Below are positions 1 to 6,372 of a stretch of 8,222 bases of DNA, in pieces. Made by a program: the position numbers and the translations under genes. Each line of letters opens with the position of its first letter. Within the stretch, counting starts at the first letter, position 1. The stretch lies in assembly GCA_005779435.1 (NCBI GenBank), contig SXJH01000009.1, positions 1 to 8,222 on the forward strand. Reading direction: 5' to 3'. The stretch comes from Nitrosomonas sp. (GTDB taxonomy: Bacteria > Pseudomonadota > Gammaproteobacteria > Burkholderiales > Nitrosomonadaceae). Under the pieces are notes generated by a model. It was not told the origin of the DNA, searched no databases, and saw only the letters and a list, made by a program, of their open reading frames with translations.

Positions 1-573
1 TAACGATCCGTATTCGCCGAAATGAAGTTTCAACCGGTTGTCGATGGCTTCCTCGATGGTGGGATGCAGCGATTCCAGAATCACCGCATCCAGCCGCAAA
101 TCTTTTTTAGCAAGCACGATAGCTGCAGCGCCTAGCGATGTGCCGATGGCGGCCAATCGTTCTCCCGGGAAAATTTGCCGTAAATAGGCGATCGACGTTT
201 CAACATTTTTCGCCTCTTGTAAGCCGAAAGTAATTTTATCCCCGGCGGTCTCGCCGTGTGCCTGTAAATCGATGAATAATACGCTGTAGCCAAGATTCTG
301 TAAGAATCGCGCCCGGCTCATCATTTCCAGGCGATTGCTGCGCATTGAATGTACCAGCAGGACAACGCCGTCCCCCGGTTTCCCGTATGCAAGCCAGCCG
401 CGAACATCGGATTGACCGGCGGCGGGAATTGCAACCGGCTCAACGGGGAAGTCCGCTGAAAGCGCTTCAACTGCAGTGGGCGCCGGTGCGGTCAGCAGCG
501 AACCGATAGAAAATATAACGATTAGCATCGCTATCGATAATGCCGGAATCTGAATCGCTATTCGACGTAACAT
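1..573 (-). CDS. Alpha/beta hydrolase, membrane-anchored or exported (N-terminal 191 aa, partial)
   Basis: The frame is open from an ATG at 573 to the left edge, giving 191 residues without a stop; the C-terminus is outside the window. Residues 1-4 (MLRR) are basic and about 5-28 are hydrophobic, which fits a signal peptide or N-terminal membrane anchor. A hydrolase core follows: a strand ending in LLVHS (72-76), the segment FIDLQAHGET (100-109), and the nucleophile elbow GTSLG (144-148) with Ser146 as the likely catalytic serine. The acid and histidine would lie in the missing part. This resembles the broad group of dienelactone-hydrolase or acyl-peptidase-like proteins acting on esters or amides; the substrate cannot be predicted. 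No clear ribosome binding site precedes 573. An in-frame ATG at 627 would add 18 residues, but the basic-hydrophobic N-terminus favours 573. It is transcribed divergently from the diguanylate cyclase. Confidence 0.8.
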   Translation of the reverse strand, partial: MLRRIAIQIPALSIAMLIVIFSIGSLLTAPAPTAVEALSADFPVEPVAIPAAGQSDVRGWLAYGKPGDGVVLLVHSMRSNRLEMMSRARFLQNLGYSVLFIDLQAHGETAGDKITFGLQEAKNVETSIAYLRQIFPGERLAAIGTSLGAAAIVLAKKDLRLDAVILESLHPTIEEAIDNRLKLHFGEYGSL

Positions 574-869
574 GGTTCTATAGCATGAATGGTTGATGGT
601 GTGACAACGATTCGGGAATGATCGCATAAACTTATTGCGGAAACGATAGGTGCGGCAATATAAAAATCGCCGATTCGGGTTATTGCCATGACGCAATTCA
701 ATCGGCGGCACAATTTTGCCTGTAACGCTCCCGGCTCGATAGCATGTGCAAGGAATGGCGTAATGATTCGATTTGCGGGTAAAGATCGTATCAAACTTAT
801 GATATTATTGTTATATTCGTGGTAATGAAGGTTTTGTTCAAATTCCGCAGCATGGCGTGAATAATCGCG
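574..869. promoter_or_regulatory. Divergent intergenic region between hydrolase and diguanylate cyclase
   Basis: This 296-base gap separates two divergent genes and should hold both promoters. It is AT-richer than its flanks towards 795-820, where TATTAT (803-808) and TATATT (812-817) resemble -10 boxes for the plus-strand gene, but no good -35 box sits at the right distance. The half-site TTATTGC occurs at 632-638 and 680-686, and its inverted form GCAAT(A) at 655-660 and 693-697. The octamer ATAGCATG occurs at 580-587 and 739-746. I see no convincing small gene or RNA here. Calling it a promoter region is an inference from gene orientation. Confidence 0.45.
668..707. repeat. Inverted repeat with nested inner stem
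   Basis: CGCCGATT (668-675) is matched exactly by AATCGGCG (700-707). Inside the 24-base spacer a second inverted pair, ATTGC (682-686) and GCAAT (693-697), could extend the structure with an internal loop. No T-run follows on either strand, so it does not look like an intrinsic terminator. Its place between divergent genes fits an operator or a structured leader, but its function is unknown. Confidence 0.45.
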
Positions 870-2579
870 ATGCCTGCAATCCAAAAACTTATCGCTGAGG
901 CTGGGGAGACTGGGTGCAATATTATGGAAAATCGCGTCAATAATGAATTTCAGGAAAAATTAAGTATGCTGGCAGCCGCATATGCGAAGGGTTTGCCGGA
1001 AAAGATCGATGAAATAGAGACGATGTGGAATCAATTGCTTGCGAGTTGGAGTTTGCAGACGATGCGGGATCTGCATCGCGTTGTTCACAACCTGGCAGGT
1101 AACGGCAAGATATTCGGTTTCCCCGAATTGAGTGCCGAGGCGCGCACTTTGGAGCAAATGCTCAAGCAATTATTGCAACAAGATATTCCGGCCGATGAAA
1201 CGCAATCGGATAAGATTTTTTTGCAAATAGCCGAGCTCAAGCGAATTTTTACTGAGAATGAATCGAAGTCTTCGGAGAGTATCATTCAAACCATTGCGAA
1301 AGCGCATGACGATTCATCGGTTAACCAGGTTTTTGTGGTCGATCACGACGCGGAAGCGGCGGAAGAGCTGGCACTGCAGTTGCGTTACTACGGTTACGCC
1401 GTTGAAATTTTCGATCGAATCGATAAATTCCAGGAGGCCATGCAACAAAAACCGGATGCGGTCGTGCTGATGGAGGTTGAATTCCCGGACGATGCAATGG
1501 GCGGTATTCATGCGATGGATAAAGTGCATCGCATGTTAGGGCATTTTGCGCGAGTCATGTTTATTTCGGCCCACGATAATATGGAATTCCGTTTGGAAGC
1601 GGTGCGAGTCGGCGGTGTTGCCTATTTTGTCAAACCGTTCAATCCGCTTGAATTAATCAATCAGCTTGATTTGATTACCGCATCGCAAGAGCAGGACTCC
1701 TTCCGTATTTTGATTGTCGACGATAATCAAACCACGCTTTCGTATCATACGACACTGTTGGAACGTGCCGGAATGGCGGTTAAAACAGTATCCGATCCGC
1801 TGAGCTTAATGGCGGTATTGAAAGATTTTAATCCGGATCTGATTTTGATGGATTTATACATGTTGAAATGCAGCGGGATAGAGCTTGCCAAAGTTATCCG
1901 GCAACTGGATGGGTTTGTAAGTACGCCGATTGTTTATCTTTCGACAGAAAACGATTTTAATACGCAAGTTGAGGCCATGAGCTTAAATGGCGATGATTTT
2001 CTGATCAAGCCGGTAGTGCCTAGGCAACTGACTTCAACCGTTACCATGCGGGTAATGCGCGCGCGCGCGTTGCATTCGTTAATGACGCACGATAGTTTAA
2101 CCGGCTTACTGAACCATACCGCAATCAAAGAAGAAATGGTGCGGGAAGTGGTGCGTGCCAATCGCTTGAGTACACCACTGAGTTTCGCGATGGTGGATAT
2201 CGATTTCTTCGATAAGATCAATGATCGCTACGGTTATGCGGCAGGTGATCGCATGATCAAAAGCTTGTCCCGGTTATTGAAGCAGCGCTTGCGCGGAACC
2301 GACGTTATCGGGCGTTACGGCGGCGAGGAGTTTGCGGTGATTATGAACGATACCGATGCGACGGCGGGTGCGAGGGTGATCGACGAAGTCCGCAATGTTT
2401 TTTCTCGCTTGGTGCATACGGGGAACGACGAAGAATTCTCGGCCAGTTTCAGCTGCGGCATTGCCGATGTGGTCAATTTTCAGGACGCAGCCAGCCTGAT
2501 CGAAGCGGCGGAGAAGGCGCTTTTTCAAGCCAAGCAAAGAGGGCGTAACAAGGTTGTGGTTGTTGCCAGCGACGATTAA
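870..2579 (+). CDS. Diguanylate cyclase response regulator, Hpt-REC-REC-GGDEF
   Basis: Predicted cytoplasmic enzyme making cyclic di-GMP from two GTP under phosphorelay control. Domains in order: a histidine phosphotransfer domain at about 24-130 with His73 in HNLAGNG; a first receiver at about 152-270; a second at about 278-400; and a GGDEF domain at about 405-565. The second receiver looks complete (Asp284/Asp285, phosphoacceptor Asp328, Ser358, Lys380). The first lacks the usual Asp: the LMEVEFP segment puts Met201 or Glu202 there, and one of its acidic pair is His159. The cyclase has GGEEF at 484-488, metal-binding Asp443 and an inhibitory I-site RGTD (475-478), so it should be active and feedback-inhibited. 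No transmembrane segment is present. The start is uncertain: neither the ATG at 870 nor the in-frame ATG at 924 (Met19) has a strong ribosome binding site, and the Hpt domain would survive either choice. No partner histidine kinase is in the window. Confidence 0.93.
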   Translation: MPAIQKLIAEAGETGCNIMENRVNNEFQEKLSMLAAAYAKGLPEKIDEIETMWNQLLASWSLQTMRDLHRVVHNLAGNGKIFGFPELSAEARTLEQMLKQLLQQDIPADETQSDKIFLQIAELKRIFTENESKSSESIIQTIAKAHDDSSVNQVFVVDHDAEAAEELALQLRYYGYAVEIFDRIDKFQEAMQQKPDAVVLMEVEFPDDAMGGIHAMDKVHRMLGHFARVMFISAHDNMEFRLEAVRVGGVAYFVKPFNPLELINQLDLITASQEQDSFRILIVDDNQTTLSYHTTLLERAGMAVKTVSDPLSLMAVLKDFNPDLILMDLYMLKCSGIELAKVIRQLDGFVSTPIVYLSTENDFNTQVEAMSLNGDDFLIKPVVPRQLTSTVTMRVMRARALHSLMTHDSLTGLLNHTAIKEEMVREVVRANRLSTPLSFAMVDIDFFDKINDRYGYAAGDRMIKSLSRLLKQRLRGTDVIGRYGGEEFAVIMNDTDATAGARVIDEVRNVFSRLVHTGNDEEFSASFSCGIADVVNFQDAASLIEAAEKALFQAKQRGRNKVVVVASDD

Positions 2580-2601
2580 GCAGGATTACGAATCGTCGCT
2601 G
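2567..2601. terminator. 11-bp inverted repeat spanning the ends of two convergent genes
   Basis: CAGCGACGATT (2567-2577) is perfectly complementary to AATCGTCGCTG (2591-2601), with a 13-base loop. The left arm includes the last codons of the cyclase gene and the first base of its stop; the right arm is the last codons of the convergent ATP-grasp gene. Only six bases separate the two genes. The position suits a bidirectional transcription stop, but neither strand has a following T-run, so it is not a classical intrinsic terminator. The repeat is directly visible; the terminator role is inferred. Confidence 0.5.
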
Positions 2602-3581
2602 CGCGTGCGCGCCAGGCGGGGCTGATGTGCAGGCGGGTTCTGTGTAAATTGGCGTTTGCTGAATTCCATCCGCGATTGCGGATCGGGGTCAATCGCCGCT
2701 AATGCTTCGATAGCAGCTACGCGCGGCGCCAGTCCTGCTGCATTAGCCACCTGAATGGCAAGCCCCGGGCGCGCATTGAGTTCGATGATCATCGGACCCT
2801 GATCTCGATCCAATACCAGATCTGCGCCCAAATAGCCCAATCCCGTCATTTCATAACAAGCGGCAGCCAGTTGCAGCAATTTATCCCAGTGCGGGATGGT
2901 TAATTCGGCGAAAGTTTTTCGTGTATCGGGATGGCGTGAAACCGGATTGCCATATTGCACGGCATGAAGCGCTTTGCCGGTGCCGATGTCGACGCCGACG
3001 CCGACCGCGCCTTGATGCAGATTGGCTTTGCCGTCGGATGCATGGGTTGTGAGCCGCAGCATTGCCATGATCGGGTAACCGCGAAATACGATGATGCGGA
3101 TATCCGGTATGCCTTCGTAGCTATAATCCGCGAAAACCGGGTCCAATTGAATCAGCGATTCGATCATTACGGTATCCGGTTTGCCGCCCAGACTGTGCAA
3201 TCCGCTCAGAATATTCGATACATGCCGCTCGATGTCTTCTAACGGAACGGCATCGCCGCTCGGTTTGAAATAAAGGTTGTGTTCGACCTCGGCGATGACC
3301 AAAATGCCTTTGCCGCCGCTGCCCTTGACCGGCTTGATGACGAACTGGTCGTGAGGCTGCAGGATTTCTTTCAGTAACCTGACATCGTGCTGGTATTGCA
3401 GGGTGCCGAGCAGTTTCGGTACGGTGATACCGGCTTGCTGTGCCAACAGTTTCGTTTTGAGCTTGTCGTCGACGAGCGGGTATAAGTGACGCGGGTTATA
3501 GCGGGAAATTAAACCGAAATTTCTTTGATTCATCCCGATGATGCCAAAGCTTCTCAGCTTCTTAGCGCTGGCTAGAAACAT
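2586..3581 (-). CDS. RimK-like ATP-grasp ligase (alpha-L-glutamate ligase-related)
   Basis: Predicted cytoplasmic ATP-grasp enzyme that would activate a carboxylate as an acyl phosphate and join it to an amine. Numbering from the GTG at 3584: ATP-binding Lys84 and the glycine loop in KPVKGSGGKG (84-93); DIR (161-163); GADLVLD (253-259); and the metal-binding segment ELNARPG (268-274) with Glu268 and Asn270. The N-terminal RYNPRHLYPLVDDK (28-41) is characteristic of the RimK-related ligases of unknown function in beta- and gammaproteobacteria. Family members cluster with a 7TM transglutaminase-like protein and a retropepsin-like protease, as here, which suggests a peptide or amino-acid conjugate as product; substrate unknown. 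Two starts are possible, GTG at 3584 or ATG at 3581. GGAAAGG at 3586-3592 serves either, and I prefer the ATG. The start lies inside the upstream gene, overlapping it by about 20 bases, which implies coupled translation. It is the last gene of the minus-strand run. Confidence 0.9.
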   Translation of the reverse strand: MFLASAKKLRSFGIIGMNQRNFGLISRYNPRHLYPLVDDKLKTKLLAQQAGITVPKLLGTLQYQHDVRLLKEILQPHDQFVIKPVKGSGGKGILVIAEVEHNLYFKPSGDAVPLEDIERHVSNILSGLHSLGGKPDTVMIESLIQLDPVFADYSYEGIPDIRIIVFRGYPIMAMLRLTTHASDGKANLHQGAVGVGVDIGTGKALHAVQYGNPVSRHPDTRKTFAELTIPHWDKLLQLAAACYEMTGLGYLGADLVLDRDQGPMIIELNARPGLAIQVANAAGLAPRVAAIEALAAIDPDPQSRMEFSKRQFTQNPPAHQPRLARTRSDDS

Positions 3582-5112
3582 CACGCCTTTCCAACGAGTG
3601 AAAACGATATAGTTCGGTTAACCGATACCCGGTATATTGTCCAAGAATCAGAATCAACGCCAGATTGACCAGCATCAGCTCGGGGAAGTTAAACGTCAGG
3701 TATTCGATTGTGCGATTGGTCATGAAGAGATAAGCGATGATCGCGGTAAGTAAGCTCCCGCCACCCTGGATGAAAACTTCGCGCGGGCCGTCTTCTTCCC
3801 AAAGTACCGACATACGTTCGATAGTCCAAGATAAGATGATCATCGGAAAGAAGGTGACTGTCAGTGCCTGATCGAGTCCGAGTTTATTGCTGATGATGCT
3901 GATGCTTGCAATAATTGCAATGACCACGATAATCACCGCCGATATGCGCGCGACAAACAATAGATTCAAACGAGACAAATAGGAGCGGATCAGAAGTCCC
4001 GTTCCGACGACGATCAGAAAAATGACAATACCGGTCAGCAGCGTGGTCTGAATCAATGCCAATGCAATCAGAATCGGCATGAAGGTGCCGGAGGTGCGTA
4101 TGCCGATCAGCAGTCGCATGATCACCACGATTAATGCGCCGATGGGTAACAGCAAAATCATTTTGAACGCATTTTGTTGCTCGATGGGCAGGCTGTAGAT
4201 CGAGAAATCGATGATACCGGCTTGCTGATTTATGCTGTTGCGCGCCACCAAATCCCTGGCCGACTGCACGTTTTTAATCATTGAAAATGAAATTTGAGAA
4301 TTTTTTCCGCCCACGACATCCAGCAAGGATTGATCGCCGCGTTGCCAGATCAAAAAGTTTTTCGGTTTTCCGATTTCTGCGGTTTTTTGGTTGTAAAGCC
4401 GCCATTCGCCGCCCAGATAAACTTCGACAAAGTTGGTCAAGGTTTGGCGGCGCCGACCGTCTTGTAAATAAAGACCGCGTACAATCCGCGCGCTGATGCC
4501 TTCCATCGCCAGCAGGTTGATGATTAAATGAGTCTTGTAATCTTCATTGGACTGATCGTTCAGCAATAAACTTTGATTCTGACTGGGTGCGCCGGAATTC
4601 AGCGTGGAAATTAACTCGCGGGTAAAAGTTTCGGTATTGGCCGAGCGATTGCGAATTTGATCGAGCAGCGTAATAGCGGCGGTTCTAAGCACTTCGTCGA
4701 ACTCGGGTTTCTCCGGTTCTGTCGGCAAATCCACGGCATCCGTTCCGCTTTTTTGCCCGGTATCGTAAAGACTTAATCGGTAATAAGCGGTTTGTGCGCC
4801 CGTTGCGGTTCTTTTGCTCCATTGCGCCCGGCGGCCGGATGGAGAAATCAATTCGCTGAATCCGTAATCCGGCGATGCAAATTCTTCTTCGATAAAAATA
4901 ATGTCCGGGGTTTTGGGGGGCAAGGCAAAAGATACGATGACAGGATCGCCGCGTGCGGCAAAGTCGATTCTGGCTTCAATAGTCCAAACCGGTTTCTTAT
5001 CATCCGGCGATAACGGAAATCCCAATGCAAAGTGTTTGTATAAAATCAGGCCGATACCAAGCCCCATGATGAGGGCGACCAGAATATAAAGTCTTAATTT
5101 TGCAAGATGCAT
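3562..5112 (-). CDS. Inactive transglutaminase-like domain fused to seven transmembrane helices
   Basis: Predicted inner-membrane protein of 516 residues. Helix 8-25 anchors the N-terminus. A large soluble region (about 38-310) follows, then seven hydrophobic segments at about 317-337, 343-360, 361-377, 388-408, 417-432, 450-465 and 476-492. Residues 140-255 have the transglutaminase-like fold pattern, but the triad is lost: there is no cysteine anywhere in the protein, the histidine position of the usual HAWVEVY is Thr226 (TNFVEVY), and the aspartate position is Asn241. That matches the known family of inactive transglutaminases with a 7TM tail. By inference the soluble domain is periplasmic and binds a peptide or glutamine-like ligand, with the helices transferring or sensing it. 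The ATG overlaps the stop of the protease gene by one base (TAATG), and the 3' end overlaps the ligase gene, so all three are probably translated together. Confidence 0.9.
   Translation of the reverse strand: MHLAKLRLYILVALIMGLGIGLILYKHFALGFPLSPDDKKPVWTIEARIDFAARGDPVIVSFALPPKTPDIIFIEEEFASPDYGFSELISPSGRRAQWSKRTATGAQTAYYRLSLYDTGQKSGTDAVDLPTEPEKPEFDEVLRTAAITLLDQIRNRSANTETFTRELISTLNSGAPSQNQSLLLNDQSNEDYKTHLIINLLAMEGISARIVRGLYLQDGRRRQTLTNFVEVYLGGEWRLYNQKTAEIGKPKNFLIWQRGDQSLLDVVGGKNSQISFSMIKNVQSARDLVARNSINQQAGIIDFSIYSLPIEQQNAFKMILLLPIGALIVVIMRLLIGIRTSGTFMPILIALALIQTTLLTGIVIFLIVVGTGLLIRSYLSRLNLLFVARISAVIIVVIAIIASISIISNKLGLDQALTVTFFPMIILSWTIERMSVLWEEDGPREVFIQGGGSLLTAIIAYLFMTNRTIEYLTFNFPELMLVNLALILILGQYTGYRLTELYRFHSLERRDVSSQR
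3586..3592 (-). promoter_or_regulatory. Ribosome binding site inside the 7TM gene for the ATP-grasp gene
   Basis: GGAAAGG on the minus strand lies just upstream of the paired start codons GTG (3584) and ATG (3581). It is the clearest Shine-Dalgarno-like sequence in the module and lies within the last codons of the preceding gene. Its GGA core is 8 bases from the ATG and 5 from the GTG, so it does not fully settle which codon is used. Confidence 0.55.
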
Positions 5113-5861
5113 TATTTTTTATCGCCGCTCTCGGCGGTATCGGTTTTAAGCGTTGTGTATTTTTTACTCACATCGACAACCGCCAGGTCGCTGAGCAGAT
5201 TGCGTCCAATCAACACTTGGTGCTTGAATTTGCTTCTATTTTCCAAGGTAAAATCAATTTGTTCGTTGATATTGGCGACTGAAACGCGCATTCTGACTAC
5301 CGGTCTGCGTTGCGCTTCTCTATCGCCGCGCTCCTTGATTTTGACATGGCGGCGCAAACGCCGGGTGACTTCGATCAATTCGCCTGTTTGCGGGTTGGTT
5401 AAATTGAATTTGACGAAAGGTTTTCCGTCGCGTTCAAATTCGACGATGTTCAGCGCATTCACAGACGAGGTGCGCGCGCCGCTGTCGATGCGTGCGCTGA
5501 ATTCCAGTCCCGGCGGGTCGAGATAGATATGTTCCAGAGCGCCGAGCATGGTTTTGTCATCGGTTGAGACAGTCAAAGGTTGCCCCGGCTTTGAGGCGCT
5601 TTGATTGCCGCACTGATCGGATTTGACGGATTGAGCGGTTTCTTTGAGGTCGCTTGGTGTATCGAGCGGTTTTTTTTCTATCGATTTTTTTAGTTCCACC
5701 AGTTCGGCAAATAACGTGACCAATTCGGATTCTCGAGCGGCGATTCCGGCTTCGCGTTCGGCCAGCGAATCTTCCTTCGGATTGCAAGCCGGTAATGCCG
5801 ATAAAATAAGCGCTGCGACAAGGCTGCAGCGGAGAAACTTTGAAAAGCAAAGGTGTATCAT
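5112..5861 (-). CDS. Retropepsin-like aspartic protease lipoprotein
   Basis: A 249-residue predicted lipoprotein with four parts. First, a signal peptide with lipobox-like LPAC and Cys26 as the acylated residue. Second, a charged helical stretch rich in Glu, Leu and Ala (about 32-64), probably a short coiled coil. Third, a low-complexity linker. Fourth, a protease domain from about 105 to 235, where ARIDSGARTSS (123-133) carries the single catalytic Asp126 of the D-S/T-G-A motif. VLIGRNLLSD (216-225) is the matching conserved C-terminal segment. One such motif per chain means it should act as a dimer, like retropepsins. The family is also annotated as ATP-dependent zinc protease or RimB-like, but I see no zinc site or ATP-binding loop here. 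Lipidation places it on the periplasmic side of a membrane. It overlaps the 7TM gene by one base; that gene and the ligase gene are the usual partners. No good ribosome binding site or promoter is visible upstream. Confidence 0.88.
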   Translation of the reverse strand: MIHLCFSKFLRCSLVAALILSALPACNPKEDSLAEREAGIAARESELVTLFAELVELKKSIEKKPLDTPSDLKETAQSVKSDQCGNQSASKPGQPLTVSTDDKTMLGALEHIYLDPPGLEFSARIDSGARTSSVNALNIVEFERDGKPFVKFNLTNPQTGELIEVTRRLRRHVKIKERGDREAQRRPVVRMRVSVANINEQIDFTLENRSKFKHQVLIGRNLLSDLAVVDVSKKYTTLKTDTAESGDKK

Positions 5862-5937
5862 GATTCTGAAAGATTAATGGTGCGCGTAGTGGAGCGCAAT
5901 CGGTGAATGTTGCAAATGTAACCCAAAATTCTATTGG

Positions 5938-6339
5938 CTACCGATGTAATTGAATGGATACGGTCTGGTTTTTGTAAGTACAGGCATAGCGATGAATTTC
6001 CAGGCAATGCGATGTAATGGCAATTCGATAGGTACCGGGTTTTTCGTTTTTAGTGTCAAACTCGAATTCAAACCAACCTTCGGCATTGCTTGGGTAGGAT
6101 CGATCCAAAGCTACCGAGCCGTCCGGGCGGGTTACTTTAAAGTTGAGCAGCACATCGGGAGTTGCTTGCTCGTTATAGTTTACCCAGCCGCGCAGAATAA
6201 CTGTTTCGCCAACGGCGTATTGTGTTTTGAGGTCGGTGACGATGGGCTGTGAAATATGGGTGGCAAACGCGGTGGTGATGCCACCGCATAAGCTCAGTAA
6301 TATTAGTAAAATAAAAGAAAATTGATTAAATTTTTTCAT
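5938..6339 (-). CDS. Small exported protein, Ig-like (MG2-type) beta-sandwich look, function unknown
   Basis: 133 residues. MKK and a hydrophobic stretch (8-21), with a likely cleavage after AFA (24-26), indicate Sec export. The mature part of about 107 residues is strand-rich. It has the pattern seen in bacterial Ig-like or macroglobulin MG2 domains: a YAVGETVILRG strand (41-51), then KVTRPDGSV (68-76), then EGWFEFEFDT (87-96) and PGTYRIAITS (101-110). Cys112 and Cys120 could form a disulfide. No catalytic motif is visible, so a structural or ligand-binding periplasmic role is the most that can be inferred. It starts 33 bases after the lpdA stop on the same strand and may be co-transcribed. 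There is no strong ribosome binding site. A 76-base gap with no clear terminator separates it from the protease module, so it could also be the first gene of that run. Confidence 0.7.
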   Translation of the reverse strand: MKKFNQFSFILLILLSLCGGITTAFATHISQPIVTDLKTQYAVGETVILRGWVNYNEQATPDVLLNFKVTRPDGSVALDRSYPSNAEGWFEFEFDTKNEKPGTYRIAITSHCLEIHRYACTYKNQTVSIQLHR

Positions 6340-6372
6340 GGCATTAAATCATGAGGCCGTGTGTTTGATTGA

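Noticed and set aside
577..607. Promoter-like TTGTCA (602-607) and extended -10 TGCTATAGA (577-585) on the minus strand
   Set aside because: The spacer is 19 bases and the -10 ends four bases before the hydrolase ATG, so transcription would begin inside the gene. It could work only with a later start such as Met16, which would remove the basic N-terminus.
558..884. 108-residue minus-strand open frame covering the intergenic region
   Set aside because: It overlaps the 5' ends of both flanking genes, has no recognisable domain or ribosome binding site, and uses a different frame from the hydrolase. It is most likely a chance open frame.
2057..2069. Alternating GC run in the cyclase gene
   Set aside because: It falls on Arg and Ala codons in MRARAL and is explained by coding; it is too short to claim special structure.
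4908..4918. G-rich stretch (GGGG, TTTT, GGGGGG) on the plus strand of the 7TM gene
   Set aside because: It has only two G-runs, too few for an intramolecular quadruplex, and it is the complement of Pro-Pro-Lys-Thr-Pro codons; no frameshift is visible.
5107..5526. 139-residue plus-strand open frame opposite the protease gene
   Set aside because: It is a shadow of the retropepsin-like gene, rich in Ser, Leu and Arg, without any domain signature.
5862..5937. Possible promoter and small hairpin (TGCGC 5881-5885 with GCGCA 5894-5898) before the protease gene
   Set aside because: The stem has five base pairs with no T-run, and the best -35/-10 candidates match the consensus at only about half the positions.
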